The notes: generated from the letters alone by a model not told the origin. A stretch of DNA of 64,000 bases from Clostridium puniceum (GCF_002006345.1 NZ_LZZM01000099.1:88469-152468), one strand, 5' to 3'; numbered from the stretch's first letter, positions 1 to 10,063 are shown. Made by a program: numbers and translations.

Positions 1-14
1 TAGGAGAAAGAAAT

Positions 15-845
15 ATGTTAGTTGAAGAAAAATATAGATTACTTAAAGATGTAATAGAGAAAAAAAGAGCGCAGCTATAGCTTTCTCAGGAGGTGTTGAC
101 AGCACTTTTCTTTTAAAAGTAGCTAAGGAAATTTTAGGAGATAAATTAATTGCAGTTACCGCAACATCTTCTACCTATCCAGAAAGAGAATTAAGGGGGC
201 AATTAAATATTCTGAAAATATTGGAGTTAAGCATATAATAATTTCTTCAGAGGAATTAGAAATTGAAGGTTTTGCCAATAATCCTGAAAATAGATGCTAT
301 TATTGTAAGAAAGAGCTTTATACAAAAATTAAAAATATTGCTTCAGAAAATGGAGTAGATTACGTATTTGATGGGTCAAATCTTGATGATATAGGAGACT
401 ACAGACCAGGAATGCAGGCAGCCAAAGAACTTGATGTAGTAAGCCCATTAAAAGAAGCAGGACTGACTAAAAAGGATATAAGGGAATTATCGAAGGAGCT
501 TGGACTTCCAACTTGGAATAAACCTTCTTTTGCTTGTTTGTCTTCTAGATTTCCTTATGGAAATAAGATAACTTTGTCTAAGTTAAATATGGTAGACAAA
601 GCTGAACAATTTCTTTTAGATATGGGTATAACTCAAGTAAGAGTGAGACACCATGGAGAGATTGCAAGGATAGAAATAGAGTCATCTGAAAGAGAAATTT
701 TTTTTGATATAGAAATAATGAATCGTATAGGTAACGAATTAAAAAAATTGGATTTACTTATGTTACTTTAGACCTGATTGGTTATAGAACAGGAAGTATG
801 AATGAGAATTTATCCCAAGAAGAAAAAATGCATAAGAATGCTTGA
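15..845 (+). pseudogene. larE: LarE-type ATP-dependent sulfur transferase, frameshifted
   Basis: Reading across three frames gives an almost full LarE-like PP-loop protein: a start at 15 behind AGGAG, the ATP-binding SGGVDST loop near 88-108, a CYYCKKEL segment near 295-315, DGSN near 370, KPSFACLSSRFPYG near 520-555, and a C-terminus GYRTGSMNE ending in TGA at 843. LarE donates sulfur from a cysteine to build the nickel-pincer cofactor of lactate racemase. The frame changes near 70, near 199 and in an A-run near 746, where seven A are present and eight would keep frame. Each break fits a single-base indel, so the gene is either a recent pseudogene or affected by sequence error. No larA/larB/larC is visible. 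Family confident; functional state uncertain. Confidence 0.8.
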
Positions 846-873
846 AAAATAATTAATAAATTTTAAAAAGTTA

Positions 874-902
874 TTGACAAATATAATTAAAAAGCATATA
901 TT
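874..902 (+). promoter_or_regulatory. Sigma-A-type promoter of the marH leader
   Basis: TTGACA at 874-879 and TATATT at 897-902 are separated by exactly 17 bases. Transcription would start near 909 and give a leader of about 330 nt before the NifH-like gene. It lies just after the larE remnant and is the only strong promoter seen upstream of the nitrogenase-like cluster. Confidence 0.75.
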
Positions 903-908
903 ATAAAA

Positions 909-1026
909 AAACACAGTAAACTAATAAGAATAAGCGGAAATATAAACCAGATATTTTAAGTAAATCTGACTGGAAAACCAGAGGATATACTTCTAAGTAA
1001 TAGAAGTATATCCTCTTTTCTTTTTG
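909..1026 (+). promoter_or_regulatory. Attenuated leader with intrinsic terminator
   Basis: Perfect 14-bp stem GAGGATATACTTCT (981-994) / its complement (1002-1015), 7-nt loop, then a T-rich run to 1026. The stem is preceded by a small CTGG-AAAA-CCAG hairpin (969-980) and about 60 nt of leader. The terminator stands about 210 nt before the NifH-like start, so transcription from 874 should stop here unless the fold is prevented. I do not recognise a riboswitch class: no S-box, T-box or cobalamin consensus is visible. It may be an undescribed attenuator, an RNA-protein target, or a short sRNA. Confidence 0.65.
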
Positions 1027-1218
1027 ATTAATAACTAAAAATAAACGAGGAGGAAGAAAAGTCTTATTCTCATATCTAATTTGCAAGAAAACTTAAAATA
1101 GGAATTAATTAAATTCACAGATTAAGAATGAGAAATACTTTAGGCATATGAAAAATAAGAAGTGGAAGACACGATTTATATTTTGAAATATACCATACAT
1201 AAAGTTTTTAATAAATAA

Positions 1219-2091
<873 letters not shown>

Positions 2092-2198
2092 TTTTGGAAA
2101 CATAATTATTGGAGAAAATGAGATAACTAAGTTAAATAGAAAAGGACTTAGAAATTAGTGTGACAGTAGTTCCAGCATTCTAAAAGGGGAGAAAAGAT

Positions 2199-2546
2199 AT
2201 GTCGTATAAAATAGCATTTGCAAGCAGTGATGGAAAAGTTGTTAATCAACATTTTGGAAGAACGAAGAAATTTTTAATAGTTGAAATAGAAAATAAAGAT
2301 TATAAATATGTTGAAGCCAGAGTTAATGAACCATCTTGTCAAGATTTTCAACATACTGAAGAATCAATGAATAGATCTATTGAATTAATATTAGATTGCA
2401 AAGCAGTTTTTGTTGCTAGAATAGGACAAGGTGCTTTAGCTCAAGTTGAAGCTAAGGGAATAAAAGGAATTGAAGCGCCATATTTTATTGAAGATATAAT
2501 AGATAAAATATTAAATTCAAAGGTGAATATTCTAAATATATATTAA
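2199..2546 (+). CDS. NifX/NifB-C-terminal-like cofactor-binding protein
   Basis: 115 aa single-domain protein of the dinitrogenase iron-molybdenum cofactor family, with the usual N-terminal strand and HFGRTKKF segment (about residues 18-25). Such proteins bind or carry the NifB product or apo-cofactor intermediates. Start behind AAGGGGAG. It sits between the NifH-like and NifB-like genes. The NifB-like protein here lacks the C-terminal NifX domain that many NifB proteins carry, so this gene probably supplies that part as a separate polypeptide. It has no cysteine-rich cluster site. Role in cofactor delivery to the NifDK-like enzyme is inferred from family and context. Confidence 0.8.
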   Translation: MSYKIAFASSDGKVVNQHFGRTKKFLIVEIENKDYKYVEARVNEPSCQDFQHTEESMNRSIELILDCKAVFVARIGQGALAQVEAKGIKGIEAPYFIEDIIDKILNSKVNILNIY

Positions 2547-2627
2547 TGAGAAAATTTAAAATTAAATTATAGAATTAAACTTATAAAATAAAGTTTAGTT
2601 AAAGTCAACAAAAGGAAGTGAATTAAA

Positions 2628-3500
2628 TTGGGTAATTTTGATCATCTTGCAAAAACTCATCCATGCTTAGGAGGAGAAGCACATTTTAAATATGGAAGAA
2701 TACACTTACCAGTAAGTCCTTCTTGTAATATACAATGTAAGTTTTGCAAAAGAGGATTTAATAAATCAGAGGTACGTCCAGGAGTAAGTTCACTGCTGCT
2801 TACTCCAGAAGAGGCAGTTAATACAATAAGAAAAGCATTAACGTTATGTCCAGAAATTAGCGTTGTCGGAATCGCAGGGCCAGGAGATACACTTGCAACT
2901 GATCATGCTCTTGAAACTTTTAGTTTAGTAAAAAAGGAATTTCCACACCTTATTAATTGTTTAAGTACTAATGGATTAAGATTAGAAGAAAAAGCTGAAA
3001 AAATTGTGGAAGCAGGTGTACAAACTATAACAGTAACTGTTAATGCCATAGATGCGAGAATACAAAAAGATATATGTTCCTTTGTAATTGATGGCAATGG
3101 AAAAAAATTAGAAGGAGAAGAAGGCGCACGAAAATTAATAGATGCACAACTTAGAGGAATTAAGAAAATTAGTGAATTAGGAGTTATAGTTAAAATAAAT
3201 AGTGTTTTAATTCCAGGGATAAATGATGAGCATATTAAGGAAATAGCTAGAGTAACTAGAGAATTAGGTGCTTCAATATTAAATATTATTCCATTAATTC
3301 CACAAAATGAGTTATCTCATCTAAAAGCACCAACATGTGTGCTTTTAGAAAAGTGTAGAGGTGAGGCAGGAGAATATCTTGATGTATTTAGGCATTGTAA
3401 GCATTGTAGAGCAGATGCCTGCGGAGTGCCAGGTAAAAATCAAGATATACATGGTCAATTATATGATAAAGAAGTAGTAGAAACTTTTTCTCATGGTTAG
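2628..3500 (+). CDS. marB: NifB-like radical SAM cofactor maturase (MarB-like)
   Basis: 290 aa radical SAM protein starting at TTG behind AAGGAAG. The SAM-cluster motif CNIQCKFC (Cys33, Cys37, Cys40; CX3CX2C) is present, with the NifB N-terminal HPC motif (Cys13) and a C-terminal HCKHCRADACG cluster-binding region. NifB fuses two Fe4S4 clusters and inserts carbide, giving the Fe8S9C precursor used by nitrogenases and by methylthio-alkane reductase. The protein ends without a NifX domain; a free NifX-like gene is immediately upstream. Its presence shows that the NifDK-like enzyme next door most likely carries a complex carbide-type cluster, unlike the CfbCD or chlorophyll-reductase relatives, which do not need NifB. 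Confidence 0.85.
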   Translation: MGNFDHLAKTHPCLGGEAHFKYGRIHLPVSPSCNIQCKFCKRGFNKSEVRPGVSSLLLTPEEAVNTIRKALTLCPEISVVGIAGPGDTLATDHALETFSLVKKEFPHLINCLSTNGLRLEEKAEKIVEAGVQTITVTVNAIDARIQKDICSFVIDGNGKKLEGEEGARKLIDAQLRGIKKISELGVIVKINSVLIPGINDEHIKEIARVTRELGASILNIIPLIPQNELSHLKAPTCVLLEKCRGEAGEYLDVFRHCKHCRADACGVPGKNQDIHGQLYDKEVVETFSHG

Positions 3501-3715
3501 AAATATGGTCATAGAAGAATAATCATTTATTATAAAAGAAAAATTTATATGCTTTATTTTATAATAGATGGAATAGAAATTTTGCTAAGTTAAAACAGAG
3601 TAAACAAATAGGAATGATTGAAGAAGTTTGTAATTCTATAATTAGTAAATTTCAGACATTAATGAAATAGAAAGTGTATTAAATTATGAAATGTCTTTAG
3701 ATGAGGGGGAGAAAA

Positions 3716-4876
3716 ATGAGAATAGAATCATTATTAATTCATGGTGCAATTGATGGAGACGAGACAACAGGAGCAGTAAATGTTCCTATATATCAAACCT
3801 CCACATATAAGCAAGAAGAATTAGGTAAAAATAAAGGATATGAATATTCAAGAACAGGAAACCCAACAAGGGAAGCATTAGAAAAAACTATTGCCTTATT
3901 GGAAAGCGGAACAGGAGGCCTTGCATTTAGCAGTGGAATGGCTGCAATTACAGCTATTTTATCTTTATTTAAAAGTGGGGACAAAATAATAATACCAAGC
4001 AATCTTTACGGAGGAACTTTTAGAGTAATTGATAAGATATTTAAAAATTTCAATATTCAATATGAAATAGTTGATTTTTCAAGATTAAGTGATGTTAAAA
4101 GAATTTTAGAGAGCAATAAAAAATTTTCTAAGATAAAGGCTGTGCTAATAGAAACACCTACGAATCCGCTTATGGATATTACCGATATTGAAGAGGTTAG
4201 TAAACTTGCAAAAAAATATGGAGCATTAACTGTTGTAGACAATACATTTATGTCCCCATACTTGCAACGACCATTAGAGCTTGGGGCTGATATAGTAGTT
4301 CATAGTGCAACTAAATATTTGGGTGGACATAGTAATGTAGTGGCTGGCTTGATAGCTGTAAATGATAATGAACTTTGGGATAAATTACATTTCATACAAA
4401 ATTCTACTGGTGGAGTACTTGGACCATTTGACTCTTTTATATTGCTTCAAGGTATAAAAACCTTAGGGATTAGATTAGATAGACATAATCAAAATGCAGA
4501 GAAAATAGCAGAATTTTTAGCACAAAGTGAATATGTTTCAAAAATTTATTATCCAGGTTTAAAGGATTCTAAAGGATATGAAATTCATAAAAAACAAGCT
4601 TCAGGATTTGGCGGAGTATTATCTTTTGTTATTAATGAAAAAATTGATTATAAAAAATTCTTAAGTTCATTAAAGCTTATAACGTTAGGAGAAAGTTTAG
4701 GTGGAGTAGAATCTTTAATATGTCATCCAGCAACTATGACTCATGCTGCAATCCCTTATAAAATAAGGCAAGAAGTTGGTATAGTTGATAATTTAGTAAG
4801 ATTATCAGTTGGAATTGAAAATATTGAAGATTTATTAGAAGACTTAAACAATGGATTTAAGGAGAGCATAGTATGA
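3716..4876 (+). CDS. mccB: Cystathionine/homocysteine gamma-lyase family PLP enzyme (MccB-like)
   Basis: 386 aa Cys/Met-metabolism PLP enzyme. The SATKYLGGH motif gives the PLP lysine at about residue 200; SSGMAAI near 72-78 and YEYSRTGNPT near 42-51 are the phosphate and substrate loops. The start at 3716 is preferred over an in-frame ATG at 3701 because GAGGGGGA lies just upstream. It overlaps the next gene by ATGA at 4873-4876, so the pair is translationally coupled. With the cystathionine beta-synthase-like partner it would convert homocysteine to cysteine. In this family gamma-lyase, gamma-synthase and O-acetylhomoserine sulfhydrylase are hard to tell apart by eye; the last could capture methanethiol as methionine. 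Confidence 0.75.
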   Translation: MRIESLLIHGAIDGDETTGAVNVPIYQTSTYKQEELGKNKGYEYSRTGNPTREALEKTIALLESGTGGLAFSSGMAAITAILSLFKSGDKIIIPSNLYGGTFRVIDKIFKNFNIQYEIVDFSRLSDVKRILESNKKFSKIKAVLIETPTNPLMDITDIEEVSKLAKKYGALTVVDNTFMSPYLQRPLELGADIVVHSATKYLGGHSNVVAGLIAVNDNELWDKLHFIQNSTGGVLGPFDSFILLQGIKTLGIRLDRHNQNAEKIAEFLAQSEYVSKIYYPGLKDSKGYEIHKKQASGFGGVLSFVINEKIDYKKFLSSLKLITLGESLGGVESLICHPATMTHAAIPYKIRQEVGIVDNLVRLSVGIENIEDLLEDLNNGFKESIV

Positions 4877-5787
4877 ATTACGTAAGTGATGTAAAGGAAC
4901 TTATAGGAAATACGCCTTTAATAAAGCTTAATCATATTGATGTGAAAGAAAATGTTAATATATTTGCTAAACTAGAATGCTTCAATCCTGGTGGGAGTAT
5001 AAAGGATAGAATTGGTGTCACCATGATTGAAGGTGCTGAAAGAAAAGGAATTTTAAAAAAGGGATATACAATAATTGATGCAACAGCAGGAAATACTGGC
5101 CTCGGAATAGCATTGGCTGCAATAAATAGAGGATATAATATAATTTTTGTAGTACCAACAAAGTTTTCTATAGAAAAGCAAAAATTGATTAAAGCTTTAG
5201 GTGCTAAAATAGTAAATACCCCTGATGAAGAAGGAATGCTTGGAGCAATAAAGAAAGCAGAACAATTACTAAAAGAAATTCCACGCAGCATTAGCTTAGA
5301 ACAATTTCAAAATGCTGATAATCCTTTAGCTCATTATGAAACAACTGCACCAGAGATATATGAAGCATTAGAAGGTCAGATAAGATACTTTGTAGCAGGT
5401 GCAGGAAGTGGAGGTACATTTACTGGAATTGTTAAATATTTAAAGGAAAAGAATAAAAACATTCAAGGTATATTAGTGGATCCAGAAGGTTCAACTATGT
5501 TTGGTGGAGAGCATAAAAACTACAAAATAGAGGGTATTGGGAATGATTTTGTACCTAAAACAATGGACATATATTTAGTAGATAAGGTTATAAAGGTTAA
5601 TGATGACGAAGCTTTTAAAACCGTAAGGTTATTAGCTAAAAAGGAAGGTTTAATAGTTGGATCATCATCTGGAGCAATACTTGCAGCAGCGCTAAAGCTT
5701 TCCAAGGAAATAGAAAGTGGAAATATAGTTGTTGTATTTCCAGATAGAGGAGATAGGTATTTAAGTACTACTTTATTTGATGAATAA
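4873..5787 (+). CDS. mccA: Cystathionine beta-synthase/cysteine synthase family PLP enzyme (MccA-like)
   Basis: 304 aa fold-type II PLP enzyme. PLP lysine in NPGGSIKDR (about Lys44), substrate loop TAGNTG (71-76), GSGGTF phosphate loop and C-terminal GSSSGA are all present. No regulatory CBS domain and no C-terminal transmembrane part. It overlaps mccB by four bases. In Bacillus subtilis the homologous MccA makes cystathionine from O-acetylserine and homocysteine and is cotranscribed with mccB. Here the pair is placed inside the nitrogenase-like cluster, between marB and marD, linking that enzyme to sulfur salvage. Exact substrate not decidable from sequence. Confidence 0.75.
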   Translation: MNYVSDVKELIGNTPLIKLNHIDVKENVNIFAKLECFNPGGSIKDRIGVTMIEGAERKGILKKGYTIIDATAGNTGLGIALAAINRGYNIIFVVPTKFSIEKQKLIKALGAKIVNTPDEEGMLGAIKKAEQLLKEIPRSISLEQFQNADNPLAHYETTAPEIYEALEGQIRYFVAGAGSGGTFTGIVKYLKEKNKNIQGILVDPEGSTMFGGEHKNYKIEGIGNDFVPKTMDIYLVDKVIKVNDDEAFKTVRLLAKKEGLIVGSSSGAILAAALKLSKEIESGNIVVVFPDRGDRYLSTTLFDE

Positions 5788-5986
5788 AAAAGTATCAAGA
5801 TAAAGTTAGAAAATATATTTAAAGAAGTTGACTAGAAAACTTGAGACTGAGTTTCTTGAATTACACAAGATGTATGTATAAGAAATTCAGTTTTATTATT
5901 TACAGTTAAGTTTGTAATTAATCTAAGAAAATAAAGAAATTGAGTTAACGTTACTATTTAGAAGTTAATTTTAGGAGGTATCAAAT
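5788..5986 (+). promoter_or_regulatory. Intergenic attenuator-like hairpin between mccA and marD
   Basis: About 200 nt gap inside the cluster. An arm near 5848-5859 (ACTGAGTTTCTT) pairs, with one G-U, with AAGAAATTCAGT near 5879-5890, followed by TTTATT. This could terminate or moderate transcription from the mcc genes and let the NifDK-like genes be expressed at a different level. The marD ribosome-binding site AGGAGG is at 5974-5979. Confidence 0.45.
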
Positions 5987-7519
5987 ATGGCAAATAAAAA
6001 GATCAATTTGAATATTCCAGAAGTTCAAAGCCGAGAACAAAGGCTTGGAACAATTATTGCATGGGATGGAAAAGCATCAGAATTATCTAAACAATCTGCT
6101 TATGAACGCAGAGGATGTGAGGGAAAAGGTAAACAATGTAGACTTTGTGAAGTAAAAGGACCTTTTACGCAAGGATCAGTATGTAGTGAACAAATGGTTG
6201 AGTGTCAAGCTGGTAATATTAGAGATGCAGTACTTATTCAACATTCACCAATAGGTTGTGGTGTAGGTCAAATACCATACAATTCAATTTACCGTAATGG
6301 GCTTTCACTTAGAAACTTGCCAGTGGAAAATATAAGAATAATTTGTACCAATTTAGATGAGAGCGATATGGTATTTGGAGGCGTAAAAAAATTAAAGCAA
6401 TCAATTAAAGACGCTTACGAAAGATATAATCCTAAGGCTATTTTTTTAGGAACATCTTGTGCAACTGGAATTATCGGAGAAGATATGGAAAGTGTAGCTA
6501 ATCAGGCAGAAGAGGAACTTGGTATACCTATAATTCCACTTACTTGTGAAGGTTTTAGATCAAAACATTGGAGTACAGGCTTCGATGCGACTCAACATGG
6601 AATACTTAGAAAAATTGTGCGTAGAAATCCTAAAAAACAAGAGGATTTAATTAATGTTATAAATCTTTGGGGGTCTGACGTATTTACTCCAATGCTTGCT
6701 GAATTAGGATTAAGAGTAAATTATGTTGTAGATTTAGCAACAGTAGAGGATCTCGCACAGCTTTCAGAAGCAACTGCAACAGTAGGTTTTTGTTATACTT
6801 TATCATCATATATGGCAGCAGCACTTGAACAAGAATTTAATGTTCCAGAAATTAAAGCACCTCAACCTTATGGATTTGCAGGGACAGATGCTTGGTTACG
6901 TGAAATAGCAAGGGTTACACATAGAGAAAAACTCGCAGAAGTTTATATTCAAAAAGAACATGAAAGAATAAAACCTAAATTAGAAGGGCTTAGAGAAAAG
7001 CTTAAAGGGGTGAAAGGTTATGTTGCAACAGGATCAGCTTATGCACATGGATTAATTACTGTTTTAAGGGAACTTGGTGTTGAAGTAAATGGATCTTTAG
7101 TTTTCCATCATGATCCAGTTTATGATAGTGGAGATCCAAAACAGGATTCTCTTAAATTTTTAATAGATAATTATGATGATGTACCGTCATTTAGTGTAAG
7201 TAATAGGCAACAATATCAATTTTATGGACTCCTAAAAAAAACGACTCCGGATTTTATATTGATTAGACACAATGGACTTGCACCTTTAGCTTCTAGGTTA
7301 GGAATACCAGCAGCTCCACTTGGAGATGAACACCTTGCTATTGGATATGAGGGAATGATTAATTTGGGAGAAGCTGTTTTAGATGTTCTTGCACATAAAA
7401 AATTCCATCAAGATCTTAAAGAGCATGTTAAATTGCCCTATACAAAGTGGTGGCTTGATCAAGAAGATCCTTATATACTTGCAAAAAAACCAGAAATGTT
7501 GAATGAAAAAATATTATGA
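5987..7519 (+). CDS. marD: NifD-like alpha subunit, probable methylthio-alkane reductase MarD
   Basis: 510 aa nitrogenase component-1 family protein. P-cluster-type cysteines at about Cys66, Cys91 (PIGCGVG) and Cys158 (GTSCATG) match NifD spacing. Equivalents of both NifD cofactor ligands seem kept: Cys269 (VGFCY) and His449 (GDEHL). The N-terminus has extra cysteines at 44, 51 and 54. The cofactor-pocket sequence is unlike NifD, VnfD or AnfD, and no nifE/nifN or delta-subunit gene is present. With NifB and sulfur genes beside it, this best fits the group IV methylthio-alkane reductase described in Rhodospirillum rubrum, which cleaves C-S bonds of methylthio-alkanes to methanethiol plus hydrocarbon. 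Substrate is inference. Confidence 0.75.
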   Translation: MANKKINLNIPEVQSREQRLGTIIAWDGKASELSKQSAYERRGCEGKGKQCRLCEVKGPFTQGSVCSEQMVECQAGNIRDAVLIQHSPIGCGVGQIPYNSIYRNGLSLRNLPVENIRIICTNLDESDMVFGGVKKLKQSIKDAYERYNPKAIFLGTSCATGIIGEDMESVANQAEEELGIPIIPLTCEGFRSKHWSTGFDATQHGILRKIVRRNPKKQEDLINVINLWGSDVFTPMLAELGLRVNYVVDLATVEDLAQLSEATATVGFCYTLSSYMAAALEQEFNVPEIKAPQPYGFAGTDAWLREIARVTHREKLAEVYIQKEHERIKPKLEGLREKLKGVKGYVATGSAYAHGLITVLRELGVEVNGSLVFHHDPVYDSGDPKQDSLKFLIDNYDDVPSFSVSNRQQYQFYGLLKKTTPDFILIRHNGLAPLASRLGIPAAPLGDEHLAIGYEGMINLGEAVLDVLAHKKFHQDLKEHVKLPYTKWWLDQEDPYILAKKPEMLNEKIL

Positions 7520-7541
7520 TAAATTTTCAAAGGAGAATTTT

Positions 7542-8918
7542 ATGAATAGTGATAAAGATATACACAGTGAAATAAAGAAAAATATTACTCAAACAAATTC
7601 TATAAATCAAGTGCGTTATGGATGTGCAATAGGCGCTCTATATAGTGCATCATCAATTCCAGGTGTAATGCCTATTGTAAACTGTGGACCAGGATGTGCA
7701 GACAAACAATATATGGGACTTGCTTTTTATAATGGATTCCAAGGAGGAGGTTATAGCGGAGGTGCAGTATCACCAAGCTCTAATGCAGGTGAAAATGAAG
7801 TTGTATTTGGAGGGGAAAATCGGCTTAGAGAATTAATTAAATCTTCTTTAAAAATTATGGAGGCAGATTTATTTGTAGTTCTTACTGGATGTATTGGAGA
7901 AATTGTAGGAGATGACGTAGGTGCAGTAGTTGGGGAATTTCAGAAAAAAGGAGCACCTATAGTATATGCAGATACAGGTGGATTCAAAGGGAATAATTTT
8001 ATAGGACATGAACTAGTTACAAAAGCTATTATAGATCAATATGTAGGAGAGTATGATGGAGAAAAAGAAGAGAGGTTGGTAAATGTGTGGTCACTTTTAC
8101 CTTATCAAAATACTTTTTGGCGTGGAGATCTTACGGAAATAAAACGTGTACTAGAAGGAGCTGGTCTTAAAGTTAATATTTTATTTGGACCAGAATCGAA
8201 AGGTGTAAGTGAGTGGAAAGATATACCTAAAGCTCAATTTAATTTAGTACTTTCTCCTTGGCTTGGTTTAGATACAGCAAAGCATTTAGAAAGAAAGTAC
8301 GGACAACCTTTCTTGCACATTCCAACCATACCTATTGGAGCAAAGGAAACAAGTCAATTTTTGCATAAGGTAGTAGATTTTGCAGGTATTGATAAAGAAA
8401 AAAGTGAAGAATTTATAAGAAATGAAGAAAAAGATTACTATTATTATTTAGAGCATTTTGCGGATTTTTATGCAGAATATTGGTGGGGATTACCTGCTAA
8501 ATATGCAGTAGTAGGAGATAGTGCTTATAATATAGCTCTTAATAAATTTTTAGTAAATCAGCTTGGACTAATCCCTGCTAAGCAAATAATTACAGAAAAT
8601 CCACCAGAGCAATATAGAAAAGATATTGCCAGTGAGTACAGAAATTTAGCGGAAGATGTATCTACAGAAGTGGATTTTGTGGAGGATGGATATATAATAA
8701 ATCAATTGCTAAAGCAAACAGATTTTGGACATAAGCCACCTATTATTTTTGGAACTACATGGGAAAGAGATACAGCAAAAGAATTAAAAGGAGCAATTAT
8801 TGAAGTAGGCTTTCCGACTTCTTATGAGGTAGTTTTATCTAGATCCTATGTAGGGTATAGAGGTGCTCTTAATTTACTAGAAAAAATTTATACAACAGCA
8901 ATTAGTGCAAGTGCATAA
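7542..8918 (+). CDS. marK: NifK-like beta subunit, probable methylthio-alkane reductase MarK
   Basis: 458 aa component-1 beta-type subunit, partner of the preceding alpha subunit. Candidate P-cluster cysteines: Cys28 (RYGCAIG), Cys52 (GPGCADK, with Cys48 nearby) and Cys117 (LTGCIGE). The start at 7542 is preferred because AGGAG sits at 7531-7535, six bases upstream; an in-frame ATG at 7503 would overlap marD by 17 bases and has no clear ribosome site. The protein begins close to the first P-cluster cysteine, so it lacks the long N-terminal extension of NifK. Last gene of the cluster; a terminator follows. Confidence 0.75.
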   Translation: MNSDKDIHSEIKKNITQTNSINQVRYGCAIGALYSASSIPGVMPIVNCGPGCADKQYMGLAFYNGFQGGGYSGGAVSPSSNAGENEVVFGGENRLRELIKSSLKIMEADLFVVLTGCIGEIVGDDVGAVVGEFQKKGAPIVYADTGGFKGNNFIGHELVTKAIIDQYVGEYDGEKEERLVNVWSLLPYQNTFWRGDLTEIKRVLEGAGLKVNILFGPESKGVSEWKDIPKAQFNLVLSPWLGLDTAKHLERKYGQPFLHIPTIPIGAKETSQFLHKVVDFAGIDKEKSEEFIRNEEKDYYYYLEHFADFYAEYWWGLPAKYAVVGDSAYNIALNKFLVNQLGLIPAKQIITENPPEQYRKDIASEYRNLAEDVSTEVDFVEDGYIINQLLKQTDFGHKPPIIFGTTWERDTAKELKGAIIEVGFPTSYEVVLSRSYVGYRGALNLLEKIYTTAISASA

Positions 8919-8935
8919 AATAGAGATATAAACAA

Positions 8936-8985
8936 AAGGTATTATTCTCAAATAATGTTTGATTATTTGGAGATAATACTTTCTT
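8936..8985 (+). terminator. Terminator after marK
   Basis: Stem of about 19 bp formed by GGTATTATTCTCAAATAAT and ATTATTTGGAGATAATACT with one mismatch and wobbles, followed by TTCTTTATT. Closes the nitrogenase-like operon. The rest of 8986-9277 is AT-rich and shows no further gene. Confidence 0.65.
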
Positions 8986-9289
8986 TATTCTATACATTCC
9001 TATTTCATAAAATAAACTAAACCTAACTATGTGTATACAGAATTTTTTTATAAATAAAATATATACTTGTTTTAAAAGATTTAATATTATTGTCATAAAA
9101 TGTAGATTTTTAATCTCAAAAATAATATTTTAGAATAATAATAGAAATATATAAATTGTTTGTTGTGTTATGTATTATTATTAGCCTTTCATGCCATAAC
9201 TATTTACTTAATTTAAATATCATGAGAATATATCCTTGTAAGTAGCTGAAGAGTTACGTATAAGTTTAATTCTGGAAGTGAGGTTTTTT

Positions 9290-10003
9290 ATGAAAAGTAG
9301 TAGTTTAAAAAGAAAATTTATTGTATCGACTGTAGTTGCTATTAATGTTTTATTGTGTTCATCAGTCCAAGCCTTTGCTGCGTGGAATGACAATCATTCA
9401 GGCTATGCTACATATACTGGTTCAGGATATTCTGGAGGTGCAGTACTTCTAGATCCTATTCCTTCTACAATGGAGATTACTGCGCTAAATCCTAATGATC
9501 TTAACTACAATGGAATCAAGGCTGCCTTAGCCGGTGCATATTTAGAAGTACAAGGACCAAAGGGAAAAACTACTGTATATGTTACAGACTTATATCCTGA
9601 AGGAGCAAATGGAGCTTTAGATCTTTGTCCAACTTCTTTTGCTAAAATAGGTAATATGTCTGCAGGAAAAATCAATATCAATTGGCATGTGGTAAAGGCG
9701 CCCATAACTGGAATGTTTTCTTATCGTATAAAAGAAGGCAGCAGTCAATATTGGGCGGCCATTCAAGTAAGAAATCATAAATATCCTGTTGTAAAAATGG
9801 AATTTCTAAAGGGAAAGACTTGGATTAACATGGAAAAGATGCCGTATAACCATTTCGTGGGTAATAACATGGGGACAGGTACTATTAAGATAAGAATCAC
9901 AGATATACGTGGAATATCAGTTACAGACACAATATCATCTTTGCCTAAAGATGGAAGTTCTCCAGCTTATATTATTCCTGGACATGTTCAACTACCAGAT
10001 TAA
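9290..10003 (+). CDS. Secreted bacterial expansin (EXLX1/YoaJ type)
   Basis: 237 aa secreted protein. Signal peptide residues 1-30 ending AFA, then a double-psi beta-barrel domain (YATYTGSGYSGGA..., VTDLYPEG, GALDLCP with the conserved Asp) and a family-63 carbohydrate-binding domain (YRIKEGSSQYWAAIQVRNHKYP, YNHFVG). It loosens cellulose networks without hydrolysis. The start is the ATG at 9290 behind GGAAGTGAGG; a GTG twelve bases upstream is also in frame. As I recall it, the sequence is strikingly close to B. subtilis EXLX1 along its whole length, which suggests transfer between Firmicutes sharing plant habitats. It is monocistronic. Confidence 0.92.
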   Translation: MKSSSLKRKFIVSTVVAINVLLCSSVQAFAAWNDNHSGYATYTGSGYSGGAVLLDPIPSTMEITALNPNDLNYNGIKAALAGAYLEVQGPKGKTTVYVTDLYPEGANGALDLCPTSFAKIGNMSAGKININWHVVKAPITGMFSYRIKEGSSQYWAAIQVRNHKYPVVKMEFLKGKTWINMEKMPYNHFVGNNMGTGTIKIRITDIRGISVTDTISSLPKDGSSPAYIIPGHVQLPD

Positions 10004-10063
10004 ATTAATTTAAAAATATAAATTAAATATATAGTTAGAGATGTTTTTTATTGAGAAATTTTT

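Noticed and set aside
909..1026. S-box, T-box or preQ1 riboswitch in the marH leader
   Set aside because: None of the conserved sequence blocks of these classes could be found.
5987..8918. CfbCD (coenzyme F430) or protochlorophyllide reductase-type enzyme
   Set aside because: Those do not require NifB, which is encoded here, and no F430 or chlorophyll genes are present.
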